The translations under genes and the position numbers were made by a program. The notes beneath the pieces were generated by a model, which saw nothing but the letters and a program-made list of their open reading frames with translations, did not search any database and had not been told where the DNA came from. Source: Garcia nutans (Eukaryota > Streptophyta > Magnoliopsida > Malpighiales > Euphorbiaceae). From it: a DNA stretch of 64,000 nucleotides. Location of the stretch: positions 10,510,842 through 10,574,841 of the forward strand of contig CANTUV010000055.1 of assembly GCA_947685225.1 (NCBI GenBank), read 5' to 3'. This document shows positions 1 to 11,269 of the stretch, one piece after another (position 1 is the first letter of the stretch; each line of letters starts with the position of its first letter).

Positions 1-1804
1 AATGTTTCATTAACCACTGACTAGGCCAATGTTTTCCCAACCACACAACAAACTGACTCACCCCAACATGATAACCTAAGAAGGTCCACAAGATCTAGAC
101 AAACACCTGCATACCGTAAAGGCTATCACTGTAACTTGGCCACCACACAATCAGACCTACAAACTAAGCCTCATTCAACATATACCCCGCATACTTTAGC
201 TTTTGTTTGTTCCTATGATCATTTATCCCAGTCTCACAAGGCTTTTTCAGTCCAAATAAGAACAACAATAGAACCAAAGAATTATACCGAAGCTACGAAA
301 CATGAATGCTGGAGGAAAGCCATGGATGCTAAGATTTCTGCATTACAAGCTAACAATGCATGGGTTCTTACCGAACTTCCACCTAATAAGAAAGCTATAG
401 GCTGCAAGTGGTTCTACAAAATAAAGTATAAGGCAGATGGATCTGTGGAAAGGTGCAAAGCCAGGTTAGTAGCAAAGGCTCCACTCAATAACAAGGTATT
501 GACTTCTTGGACACTTTTTCTCCAGTTGCAGAAATGGCTGCTGTGAGCTTACCTCTTTCAGTTGCAGCAACAAAAGGTTGGCGTCTTCACCAACTTGGCA
601 TCAACAATGCATTTCTTCATGGAGATTTACATGAAGAAGTGTATATGCAACTTCCTCAAGGTTTTACTACAACCTCTCCTAGTCAAGTATGTAAGCTTCA
701 AAAATCATTGTATGGTTTGAAGCAAGCTAGTAGGCAATGGAATGTTAAGCTTACAGATTCTTTGATTACTCAAGGTTTTAAGTAATCAACTGCAGATTCT
801 TCACTATTTCTGAAATCTTCCAGCAGCTCATTCTTGCCCTGTTGATGTATGTTGATGATGTAATAGTTGCCAGCAACAAGTTGGAGGATATTGTAGCCAT
901 TAAAACTTTTCTTCATAGCACTTTCCAGATAAAAGACTTGGGGCCACTAAAGTATTTTCTTGGTCAGGAAATTGCAAAGTCCTCTACTGGAATCAACATT
1001 TCTCAGAGGAAATATGCACTGGATCTACTGCAAGACACTGGTTTCTTAGGTTGCAAACCTGTGTCCACTCCCATGGTTGCGTCCTCTAGACTTTCAGTTA
1101 CATCTGGTTCTTTATTACCAGATATCACAATGTATAGGAGACTAGCTGGCAAGCTTCTTTATGTCTGCACTGCTAGGCCTAATATTAGCTATGTTGTGCA
1201 ACAACTCTCACAATTTCTAGACAAGCCAACTGATGTTCATTTGCAGGCTGTAAATAGGGTGTTGGGATACATCAAAAGAGCTCCTGGCCAAGGTTTATTT
1301 TTTCCAGCTTTAAATGATCTTCAGCTGAAAGCTTTTTCTGATTTGGATTGGGCTTCTTGTCCTGATTCTAGGAGATCAGTAATAGGTTATTGTGTATTTA
1401 TTGGAAGCTCCTTAATATCATGAAAGTCCAAGAAGCAAACCACGGTATCAAGTTCTAGTTCTGAGGTTGAATATAAAGCATTGGCAGCTGTTTCTTGTGA
1501 AATCCAATGGCTGTTGTACCTTTTGAAAGGCCTCAATATTAAGCATCCTTTGTCTGCTCAGATATATTGTGACAACACTTCAGCCTTGCACATTGCTCAA
1601 ATTCCTGTCTACCATGAGAGGACCAAACATATTGAGATTGATTGCCATTTGGCAAGGGAGAAGGTTAGGTCTGCTGGTGTTCATTTGCTTCCCGTTTCTT
1701 CACAAAACCAGCTTGCTGATTTTTGGACAAAACCTTTAGCAGCTGGTCTTTTATTTTCTTCCATTTCCAAGCTGGGCATATACAATGTATATGCTCCAGC
1801 TTGA
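1..1804 (+). mobile_element. Ty1/copia pol fragment (reverse transcriptase-RNase H part), decayed
   Basis: The 3' part of a copia polyprotein; its 5' part lies off the left edge. In order: the RT N-terminus (frame 1, to about 500, including GCKWFYKIKYKADGS and CKARLVAK), an RT middle part (507-785, with NNAFLHGDLHEEVYMQLPQG and SLYGLKQASRQW), the YVDD box (from 842), and RNase H (1481-1804, with TKHIEID and LADFWTKPL). The frame changes near 500 and again between 785 and 842. In-frame stops lie at about 783 and 1423, the second just before the KSKKQTTVS motif of RNase H. The element is therefore dead. It is roughly 90% identical by eye to the copy at 52145-52985. Family assignment is confident; the lineage (RE1/Retrofit-like) is a guess. 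Confidence 0.92.
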
Positions 1805-1811
1805 GGGGGGC
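1802..1811 (+). other. Polypurine tract of the copia element
   Basis: A G-run (GAGGGGGG) directly follows the RNase H stop and precedes the LTR. This is the normal place for the plus-strand primer of a copia element. Confidence 0.7.
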
Positions 1812-2671
1812 TAATACAAATATTATTTGCTTTCTGGTCCACATTGGTTAACATCTGTTGACTGTGTTGGGTTCTCAGTCAATAATTAATTGTGTAAATG
1901 AATGCACAATAGGAAAAAACAAAGAATAACCACAAAAAGAAGAGACAAGATTTTAACGTGGAAAATCCTCCAGTGTAGAGGGAAAAACCACGGGCCAAAC
2001 TCCAAAATAAAAATTCACTAATTCAAAGAAATCAGGTACAATAAATTCTTAAGCAATCCTCACTTGACTACTTAAGATCACAAATAATAGAGAAAATATC
2101 TAAATACCTCTCTAGCAAATTTTTCACTCTTTGGATGATCACACCAAGAAACTAGAGAATAATTCTCTAATATTTATCTCACAAACTACTTGAAATCTTT
2201 TTTCTCTCTTATTTCTTCTCTCTTGTATTTCACTTGTGTATCTTGAAGTGAATAAGATGAAGGCTATTTATAGGCCTTCAAATATGTGTGAACATATTAA
2301 TTTGTGCCTAACTTATGCCTAATTTTGACTATTACAATGGTGGCTAGAAAAATGTGTTAAATATTTTTTTCTTTTTCTAAAACCTAGTCAAAATTGTAAA
2401 CTCACCAAACCTATTTAATTTTAATCTAGTCAAAATTGTAAACTTACCAAACCCATTAATTTCATAGGTTGGATAAACCAACATACTGAGTGGTTATAGG
2501 TTAGTTACAGCTGTTAGAGTTTACAACTGTATTCTTTGTTAATTGTGTAATTAGTTAGTTAGAGCATCTGGTTATCTATCATTCAGTGTATATATACATA
2601 TATTCTCTTATAAGTTTCTCTACCAATTTTAATACAATTCATTCGTTCAGTATTCTTCACAAACTTTATCA
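1812..2671 (+). repeat. 3' LTR of the left copia element, split by a solo LTR
   Basis: The segments 1812-1864 and 2489-2671 together match the LTR at 49782-50017, with about 7 mismatches over 236 bp by eye. The LTR ends in TTTATCA. The start (TAATACA) is inferred from the shared boundary and lacks the usual TG. The sequence immediately after the LTR is CCTTT. A separate solo LTR at 1865-2483 interrupts it. Confidence 0.8.
1865..2483. mobile_element. 619-bp solo LTR inserted in the copia LTR
   Basis: It begins TGTTGGG and ends CCAACA, so its ends are short inverted repeats. It is flanked by GACTG on the left and TACTG on the right, a 5-bp target-site duplication with one change. The uninterrupted sequence at 49850 (GTTGACTGAGTGG) shows the pre-insertion state. 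Inside are the phrases AACGTGGAAAATCCTCC and GGGAAAAACCACGGG, common in plant copia LTRs. No internal coding region exists, so it is a solo LTR or a very short LTR element. Confidence 0.85.
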
Positions 2672-3308
2672 CCTTTAGAAGTTGTGCCCTCAATCTGTAA
2701 GCACTTGTTAGTTGTCCTTTGCTTTTTGTGGTTTTTTCATACACTCTATAGCCTATTTGTTACTTAATGGTGCATCAACTCCATGAGAGTAATGCCCTTT
2801 AAAAAAAGAACAAGAAACAGAAAAAGAAATCTATGTGGGAAAATTAAGAATTGCATGATTACATTGGGTAATATTGGTAGCACAAATGGTAAATCAGTTA
2901 CTCTCCTGACGTTTACAATTTTTTATTTTAGATTTTGCTATCCATCTTAGACTTGCGGTTGGATTGTTTGAATTGATGAAAAACATTGTCTAAAAATTAG
3001 ACTATATATGGCATTCTTATAAAAGTTATCTGCATCCTTTCTTATTTTTCCATGAATTCCGCAACTAAAAGTCTTTGAAATAAATTAAATTACATAAACT
3101 AAATAAATAAGCCAGCCATACTAGATGAAAATATGCCTTTTACAATTTTCTTTAAAAATACATATAAATCTAAGGAAAACATAATACATATATAAAAATA
3201 ATTGAATAATTAAAAAAAAATAAACAAACACATCTTAATATTATTCCATTAAGAAAATATAGGGTGCAACGACGAAGGTCGCGCCTACTGCGATCCTGCT
3301 AGCCGGTT
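2672..3308. other. AT-rich flank, no gene seen
   Basis: No coding potential or recognised element was seen. It may be original host sequence between the left copia LTR and the gypsy LTR-like repeat starting at 3309. Confidence 0.4.
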
Positions 3309-5480
3309 TGTAATACCCGAGGATTTTAGTTATTTGTTAAATAATTAATTTGGAGAATAGTAGTAGGTGGATGAGAGAAATAGATTATATATATATAACA
3401 TATACATAAGATACCCATAATATATACATGATGTACGCATGAAAGACATTATATATATGTTACATATACACTACATATATATTACATATACATATACCTA
3501 AAATATATACAACATATAAATAGAATATAAATATATATTTGTATGGGAAGATGAAAAATTAATAAGTAGATATGTGGTTGGGAAAAATAATAAATAAATA
3601 AGTAAATTAATATTTATGGATGGGAAAGAAGAAGAAAACTAAAAAGAGTCTTCATCTTCTTCTTCAACCAAGGGAGGCCGAAATTTTAGTGAGAGAAAGG
3701 GAGGATTTTTGGTTTACCAATCTTCAAATTTTACAAGAATTTCAAAGGAAACAAGTGTATGTTGAAGAGAAATCAAGAAAATCAAGTAAGTAATTATTCC
3801 AAAACTTGTTGATTTGAGATTTTTAAAGTTATGTTTTGAATGTTTAGAGAGAGAAAGTATGTTTAATTGGTAAAATTGATAGTAAACGAGTTAAAATAAT
3901 GGATATGTGATGATTTGTTGAGATGAGTGTAATTGTGAATTTAGGGTTTATGGCAAGATTATGTGTAACTAGGATTCCTAATATGGTTAGTTATAATTAT
4001 GGTAATGGATGAATTTAGTGTTATTTTAACTTATATGTGATGGTATTGTAGTTCGAAATTGAATATGGATAAGCTTGAATGAAGTTAAGGTTATGGGTAT
4101 GTTATGTGAAATTAGAGTTAGTGATGAAAGTTACTATAATTGCTAAAATAATTTGTGATAATGTTATTTTGATATATAAGTAAAGATTTTATGGTTGAAT
4201 AATTGAAATGAATGGGTTTGATGGAAGTTTGAAAGAAGTAGTAGTGTAAATTAGGGTTTTGGGTGTAACGGGTGTAATTGGTATTTAATTGAATGAAATG
4301 TGTTGGAATGAGTTACTAATACTATTTTTACATTTATAATATGGTTTAGGAGTGAGTATAGTGGAAATATTAAATTAAAGAGAGGAAATGCATGTGAAGA
4401 AATAAGACTTGGAGGGAGCTTTTGGCTTCGTTTTGGAGTTACATAAGGTTAGTATATATTTTAATAATTATTGTTTTAATATCATTGTTTTTGGTGTAAC
4501 ACATTATGAATGGTTGAATGTGTTATGCTACTTTATTGTTGGTATTCATGTGTGAAATGCATGAATTGCAAAATGTTAAGCCATTGGAGAATGGCTAGTG
4601 ATATTATTGTGTGCATTATAAAAACATTATGAGAAAAGATAAATTATGGTTAAAATTGTGGAAAATAGCTAAATAGGTGAAAATATATAAATTGTGAGAA
4701 ATGAGAAAATATGATAATGAGATGAAATGTGGAATGTAATGTTATGTATAATAGGTATATGTGTTGTAAAAAGTGTGAAGTTGAACTCTATTGTATAATG
4801 TGATGGAAATGGATATGGAGCAATGAGTAATGTGAAGTGTAGTTACGAATGGGATGATATGTGTAAATGGGTTACATTTTGTGATTGTGTAATGAGATGT
4901 GGAATAATGCACAATGTGATTGTGATATGAGAAAATTGTGAATCATGTGATGAAAGTGATCATACCATAAGATGATCACTTGAGAAATGTGCATAATATA
5001 ATGTGTGTGCATTGTCTTGTATAACTACTCGTTCTAGAAAATTAAGAATTGTATTACACCCTCTGGGTGATTTATGTGACACTTGCCTCCAGTGTCGAGA
5101 GATAGCGGCCTTTGGATGATATATATTACACTTGCTCTCGGTGTCGATAAAGGTGGCCTATGGGTGATTATATGATACTAGCCTCGGTGTCTATAGGGGC
5201 GGTCTTTGGGTGATTTATGTGACATTTGTCCCAGTCTCGAGATAGAATTAATTTTTCTAGAACTTGGATATTGTGCAGAAACTGGTTAGGCCCAACATAT
5301 GAAGGTGTGTGTGAATGTGTGTGTTGCGGTCGTGTGATGTTATTTATGGTTTATAAAGCCATAAGCATTATTGAGAGTCTCATTTATAACTGAGTAAACG
5401 TATAGTAGATTGTTCTGGGAAAGTCGTGATTACTTTAGACAAGGGAGTTACTGAAGTTCGTGATACACATAAAGTAAGAA
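3309..5480 (+). repeat. Gypsy (Tekay-type) LTR-like sequence, probably 3'-truncated
   Basis: It starts TGTAATACCC, the typical start of long chromovirus LTRs. The internal order is an AT-rich part, then a GGCCGAAATTTTAG segment (about 3675), then GGCCTTTGGGTGAT-like tandem repeats (5064-5255), then GGCCCAAC. The same order occurs in inverse orientation at 18619-20099, and a similar layout is seen in the Tekay LTR at 54913-58122. No matching LTR end was found, so the right boundary is approximate and it may be truncated. No coding region is attached. Confidence 0.55.
5064..5255 (+). repeat. About four tandem units of ~47 bp
   Basis: Units begin at about 5064, 5113, 5161 and 5207, each opening TGGGTGAT or TGGATGAT and containing a CTCGGTGTC-like core. 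They lie inside the gypsy LTR-like sequence. Similar short arrays occur in the other two gypsy LTRs of this window (around 19435 and 55490). Confidence 0.75.
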
Positions 5481-6334
5481 GATCTGGTAGGTCGAACATC
5501 CAGAAGAACTACACTTGTATGACCAATCGATAACCAAAAACTGCAGAATAGCAAGGTTTTATCGAGTCTAATGAAATTAATTAGGAAATTGTGAATTGAT
5601 AACCTTCAAATGCATCCACGTGCCAAATATGTGTGGAATTTAAAGTATATGAAATCCAATATAGTTGTACTAGGAAAGGGTATGATTACTGTGTAAGAAA
5701 TCTTCAGATGATCTTCATTTGACAATGACTTGTTACCTTCTAATTCATTCTCTTATGAAGTCCATACCATCCCTTGGATGATATGCAGTAATTCTTTTTA
5801 CAGTGAAAAAAATCAATATATGGTCTAGAATTAACTTAATTAATTAATTTTATAAAAAAAATAAGCTTAACCCATTTCTGTTGGTTCATTAGTAATAGGC
5901 CTATTGGAGTGGTACAACCTCAAGGTAAATGGAGGATCCCTTTTTTATTTGTTCTCTTTAAACATGAGAGATGATTTGCAAATTGCTAGATAGATTTTAT
6001 AAAGTTTCTCGTTGTACTCTAGCCATCGCATGACATAATCATAAACTATAATCATATTCTGCCGCTATGCTGAATACACCATAGGAATATCCAAGAATCC
6101 AAAGTTTTCACCTCCAAAGTAAAGCTTGTCGCCAAGCTCTGCTTCCAAAATCATCTCATTCTTTGCTGTCTCTTTTCCTTCTCTAGTCGTCAGTCATATA
6201 TCTGCATCAGATTTTGCATGCATAACTTTTATTAAAGATGGTCATGGATGAAGATATGAAATACATTTAGGGATAATACTGATATAACTATGCTTACAAA
6301 GTTGATAAAACAATGCATGTATTGTATATCATGT
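5481..6334. other. Intergenic sequence with one GST relic
   Basis: Apart from the GST fragment at about 6070-6180, nothing else was recognised here. The stretch has no open frame of note. Confidence 0.4.
6070..6180 (-). pseudogene. Fragment of a tau-class glutathione S-transferase gene
   Basis: The reverse strand reads about 35 residues that fit the C-terminal domain of plant tau GSTs: a charged helix (EGKETAKNEM) followed by EAELGDKLYFGGENFGFLDI. The family hallmark here is ELGDKPYFGG(E)xFGFVDI. The reading then hits a stop after VYSA. No N-terminal thioredoxin-fold exon was found nearby. GSTs conjugate glutathione to electrophiles in the cytosol, but this piece cannot do so. It is an isolated relic, possibly carried by the neighbouring repeats. 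Confidence 0.75.
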
Positions 6335-8205
6335 TATTATTATTATTTTTATTTTTCTTAATTAGAGATTAAATAGGAATATTTTAGGAGAAGGATATAT
6401 ATAAGCTGGGGGGCAGCAACCCTAGCCAACTTTTGTTCATGTTTTGGAGCTAATTTATTTTCAGTAAACTGAGGTTTTCTTCATTCATATGAGCAATTAA
6501 ATTTCAACTTGGTTGAAGAGTAATTGAAGTTCAATTTGCAATAGATTGTGAGATCTAAATAACTTATATCTTCTCTTCTTTTAATTTTCAATATTTATAT
6601 ATTCTTGGTAGCTTAAAATTATTATTGTTTGTTTATTCAATAGGGATCATTATTCGATTAGTTTAACAATATATTGTTATTCAAAACTCTTGAATCTATA
6701 ATTATTCTTGTCATTTTTTTGATATTAGTGGCAATTAAGTGTAACACTAACAGAGTATATAATCTAATTAAATAAATCATGCAGTTAATTTTTTTTGTTA
6801 GAATTAGGTCATTTTGATTTTTAAGACAATAAATTAAATTCGAAGGACGCTCTTATAAGATTGGCTACTAGCAAGAATTAATTAGAGAATATTTTCTAAT
6901 TAATTTAAAATCTAAGGAAAGATTAGTAGTTGTGAGCATCTCAAATACTATAATTGATTTATTGAAAATTAAGAAGAATAAATTTTTGAATTAATGATCA
7001 ATTTAAGAATTGAACAGAAATTATTTCTTCAACTAAATTCATTCGTATTGATAATTTATTATATTGTTTGCTACTTTTAACTTTGTCAATTTATAATTCT
7101 TAGTTTTTAGCATTGACAGAATTTTAATTCCTATTTTTTTTTCAAAAACCCCACCTTTAATTTTTGTTTTGACTTTTTTCTTGGTTTCCAAAGAAATTTA
7201 AATAAGTAACAATTCATTGATGATCTACTCTATTCACCAATTTTGCAATTTAATTTGGTTAGGAATAAAATTTTATTTTGGTGGGTTCGACACTCATCAA
7301 ATATTATTTATATAAAATATTTTTAAGTTTTTCCCTATGATAAACTTATTTAATCAATATTAAATAGTTATCAATATATAATTAGACTTCACTTAATTTA
7401 CTTTGTGTTGTTTGAAATTTTAAAAAGACTTGTGTCAAGAACTAAATGAAAATAAAATTAAAAAAAAGAAAAATAAATAAAATAAAATAAGAGCACAAAA
7501 GTTAAAATTTACTTAACTGGTTAAGGCTTAGTTCGTCCAGACTTGATGCAAAGAAGAAAACTTATACGGCTGGAGTTTCCTACTATTTAGGAAAATTATT
7601 TGCTGCAATTTTTGGAAGGATATTAAGAATATCTTTTAGATTTTATCTTATTTAGAGATAAAAGATAATTATTGCTTTAGGATTATTATTACTTTATTTT
7701 ATTTTTCCTAATTAGACTTTAGGTAGGGTTTTTAGTTTTCTTTAGGTGTATATATAGAACATATGGACAATAGTCCTAGACAATTTTAGTCTACGACTTT
7801 TGTCTACTGTTTTTTTTTTTTTTTGAGTTTTTCTTCATTCAATCATCTGCAATTAAATCTTAATTAGTTAAAGGATTAATTGAGGTTTCAATTCGCTAAA
7901 AGATTGTGAGATTGAAATATTTTATCTTCTCCTTCTTTAAATTTTAGTATTTATATATTTTCTACGCTTTATAACATTATTGTTTTACTATTTGGTCAAA
8001 AGGATTCGTTATACATTTATTTCAATAATATATCGTTAATCAAAATACTTGAATGCATAATTGTTCTTGCTATTTTGATAATTAGTGGCAATTAGGTGTA
8101 AAATTAAGAAAATATATAATCTAACTTAATAAACTATATGGTTGAGTTTGTTTGTTAGAATCAGGTCATTTTAATTCTTAAAGATGTTAGTGAATTAAAT
8201 TCTAA
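6335..8205 (+). repeat. Two diverged LTR-like direct repeats (6335-6855 and 7683-8205)
   Basis: The copies share, in the same order: a TATA-box segment (TATATATAAG at 6391 and TGTATATATAG at 7747), TTTTCTTCATTCA, GATTGTGAGAT, TAGTGGCAATTA and AGGTCATTTT. They are about 520 bp long and about 1350 bp apart, with roughly three quarters identity by eye. The sequence between them (6856-7682) has no coding potential. This fits the LTRs of an old non-autonomous (LARD-like) element or two solo LTRs. No polypurine tract, primer site or TSD was resolved. Confidence 0.5.
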
Positions 8206-8206
8206 G

Positions 8207-9790
8207 CTTAATACATAAATACACATATATACTTGTAAGAAAGAACCTATTAACACCATCAACTTTGCGAGTGTCATATCACAAACTTGTACACTCAAAA
8301 AATGATACTAATAAGCACTTAAATCAAATGTTCAATGCGCGTGCAAAAAGCGTGTATTATAGACGCGTGAGTTGGTTTTATTTTTTATTTTTGCCACATC
8401 CCTGACCTTCTTCTTCTTCTCTCCCTTGTCAATACAATGACTACAAAAATCCCCTTATTAATATAGATAGTTAGGTTAAAAATTTATAAAATTTCTCTAG
8501 TTCTTCACCTTTTCTATCTAATCCAAGTAGCAGCAGAGATTGAAGGTGAATTAGAGAAATTGATAGAAGAAGGCATATCATTCCTCTCTGAAAAGCCATT
8601 TTTCGGCACCAAAAAAGGAGATTTTTTATTGCTGGTAATGATTATTATGCAAAGGAGGTAATCGATGAACATGAGTTGGTTGGTAAACTCTAAAGGCAGA
8701 AACTTGCTCTGTTTGCTGGGAATTGTTAATAGAACATACAAAAGGTATCATATCTTGAATGTACAGAGGAGAAAATGTGAAGTTTGGTTTTCCTATGGCT
8801 TTCACTACTACCATGCTCTCATGGAGTGTTATCGAGTTTGGTGGGCTTATGAAAGGCGAATTGCAGAAAACTAAAGAAGCAATTTGTTGGGCTACTGATT
8901 ACCTTCTCAAAGCTACTGTGCATCCCGACACCATTTTATGTTCAGGTTTGTATTATGTACTTGGATTTTTGTCTATTTTCTTTGTTTCTGAAGTGGCATT
9001 GCGACAACTTGAGTAACTAGGAAAAAAAAAAAGATATTCAAAGTACTAAAATGCTAGATTTTTTTCCCAGGTTGGTGATGCTAACGAGGACTATGCTTGA
9101 TGGGAGAGACCAAAAGATATGGATACTCCAAGAAGTGTTTTCAAAATAGACAGAAATATCACTGGTTCTGACGTTGCTGCTGAAACTGCTGCCGCTCATG
9201 TTGCTGCTGCTTTGATGTTCAAAAAAAACTTACCCCACTTACTCCAAGCTTTTGGTTAGGAAGGCTATTAGGGTGAATCTCTAATCAGACCACACCATTT
9301 CAAAATCACAGTAGTAATTGCATTAAAAAATGCGGGTTTAATTATTTTAATTTTTTTCAAGACTTTTGTCTAAGGGTTCCAATTTGCAGACAAGTACAAA
9401 AGGAGCTATAGCAATGGATTGAAGAAATATGTTTGTCCCTTTTATTGTTCCTATCAAGGTGAAGTTTATTATAAAATACCCTTTTAATGAGAAATTGTGT
9501 TTAATTAGCTTAACATCTGATGGGTATTTTAAAAATGGTAGGATGGGTTGTTATGTCCTTATGAGGAGCTTCTTGGTTGCATAAGGCCACCAAGTACTCA
9601 ACTTACCTAAACTAAATTCAAGTTAAAAGAGGAATAAGAAGCGTGTGATACACATTGACTAGTGAGCTGATAATAAGTAGATCCAAGTGCTTATTAGTAT
9701 CATTTTTTTAGTGTACAAGTGTGTGATAGGACATTCACAAAGTTGTGATACAAGTGTTTGATATGCCACCATTTATGTATTTACTGGGAG
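8207..9790. mobile_element. Probable gene-capturing DNA transposon (Pack-type) with inverted arms
   Basis: A 60-bp arm at 8261-8320 is repeated in inverse orientation at 9685-9744, with about 6 mismatches. Both contain AATGATACTAATAAGCACTT on one strand. Similarity continues weakly outward (a TATTTATGTATT segment). Between the arms lie broken GH9 exons preceded by an unrelated coding-like stretch. That architecture, inverted arms around chimeric gene fragments with introns and no transposase, is known for Pack-MULEs. The outer ends and an 8-11 bp target duplication were not resolved, so the superfamily is inferred. Confidence 0.55.
8755..9458 (+). pseudogene. GH9 endo-1,4-beta-glucanase fragment (three broken exons)
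   Basis: Exon 1 (to 8945) reads ENVKFGFPMAFTTTMLSW, then SVIEFGGLMKGEL and TDYLLKATVHPDTI, which is unmistakable plant GH9 endoglucanase. After a short GT-AG intron, exon 2 (9071-9272) reads VGDANEDYA, an in-frame TGA (9098-9100), WERPKDMDTPRSVFK, then AAETAAAHVAAALMF and, in another frame, TYSKLLVRKAIRV. Exon 3 (from about 9375) reads FADKYKRSYSNGLKKYVCPF. Breaks: an extra T before the exon 1 donor, the TGA, a frameshift in exon 2 and a lost base at exon 3. The N-terminal start and the C-terminal catalytic part are missing. Intact relatives cleave cellulose-like glucans in the wall. The retained introns show DNA-level capture rather than a retrocopy. Confidence 0.9.
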
Positions 9791-10160
9791 ACTATATCAT
9801 CTATTAGTAAATTGTGTCACTCAAAATGCTTCTTAAATTTAATATTTTTAAAATTTCTCAATAGAAACTGATTCGCTTGGCAATTTAGACATCTGATATG
9901 CCATCATTTATACATTTATCGAGAAACTATATAATCTCTTTGTATTGCTTAATATGCCGCTTAAATTTAATATTTTTAAAATTTATCAATAGAAAAGTTA
10001 TTCCCTCGTCAATTTAAATTTTTGATATGCCACTATTTATACATATGCCGAGAGACTATATCATCTCTCGGTAACTATATAAGTCACCGAAAGATAATTT
10101 TTTCTCTTAGTAAATTGACGAGCTAAAAGGTCATCTTTACCGACTAACGGTATTTTGTGT
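9757..10160. repeat. About three tandem units of 130-137 bp
   Basis: Units start with TGATATGCCA-CATTTAT at about 9756, 9893 and 10023. Each continues with an ACTATAT-ATCT segment, and the first two continue with AAATTTAATATTTTTAAAATT. They lie just outside the right arm of the putative Pack-type transposon. Confidence 0.65.
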
Positions 10161-10295
10161 CGATATATTTCATCGGTAATTATTGACCTCGTATTTTTGT
10201 GCCATTTTTATTGACTAGTCTTGCTTTTTTGTCGGTATTATGTTTCTAAATTTCATATAAATTTATTTTTTTTAATATTTTGTTGGTGAGTTATG

Positions 10296-10830
10296 ACAGT
10301 TACATATACTTTTTTTCATTAAAAATTAATATAAATCGGACATATTTTATATTAAAATTTAAGTGTGTAGACTATTTTAGAAACTGCAATGGACAATTTT
10401 CTATAGCAAAAAAAATATTTTCATGTGAGTTAGGGCAAGTTAGGGGAGGTTAGACAGTTTTGTAAACTTTTTTTTCTTTAAAAATCAATGTAAATGAGAC
10501 ATATTTTATTTTAAGATTCAAGTGTGTAGACTATCTTAGAAATTACAATGGAGAATTTTCTATAGTAAAAAAATTATTTTGATATGAGTTAGAGCAAGTT
10601 AGGAGTTAGGACAGTTATGTAATCTTTTTTTTATTTAAAAATTAATATAACTCGGACATGTTTTATTTTAAGATTCAAGTGTGTAGACTGTCTTAAGAAG
10701 TGCAATCGAAATTTTTCTATAACAAAAATAATATTTTGATGTGAGTTAGGGCAAGTTAGTGGAAGTTAGGGGAGTTCTGTAAACTTTTTTCTTTAAAAAT
10801 TAACATAAATTGGACATATTTTAGTTTTAA
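10296..10830. repeat. Tandem array of ~156-bp units (about 3.3 copies)
   Basis: The segment ATTAATATAAATCGGACATATTTTA recurs with small changes at about 10324, 10480, 10635 and 10793, a period of 155-158 bp. The units also share AAGTGTGTAGACTAT, ATTTTCTATAG and GAGTTAGGGCAAGTTAG. There is no coding potential. Confidence 0.8.
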
Positions 10831-11264
10831 AAGAAGAAAAGAAGATGAACTAAACAGATATGTAAATATTGGTTAAATATAACAAAATAAATAATTTTCT
10901 CTTCAAATATTTATTATTTCACGATAAAAAATATGTTAATAAAAGTTATAGATTTGACTAAATGAAAAATATATAAAGATACTACGTACAATGAGAGAAA
11001 GAGATAATGAGAAAACTTTATTTTGTCGATCTAATGGCTATATATATGCATTTTGGGAGGAAAAAGAGAGAGAAAGTTGAAAAAGAGAAAGAATAAGCAA
11101 AGAAGAAGAAGCATATGAAAAGTAGCTGGGATTTTTTTTTACTTTATTATGTATAAGTGCATTATTATCTTTTTTGACTCATTTAAGATGATTGTGGTCT
11201 GAAAAATATTAACCATTTTTAAAAGAATATATTTTATGTAAATTCCTAAAAATATTAGGTGAAT
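10831..11264. other. Non-coding AT-rich stretch
   Basis: No gene seen. The last ~20 bases before the solo LTR (AATATTAGGTGAATCTAAA) resemble the exon-intron boundary after receptor micro-exon 2 at 28271, suggesting that the LRK10L paralogous segment begins about here. Confidence 0.35.
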
Positions 11265-11269
11265 CTAAA

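Noticed and set aside
8514..8814. Open frames on the - strand over the endoglucanase exons
   Set aside because: They are antisense shadows; the + strand carries clear GH9 motifs.
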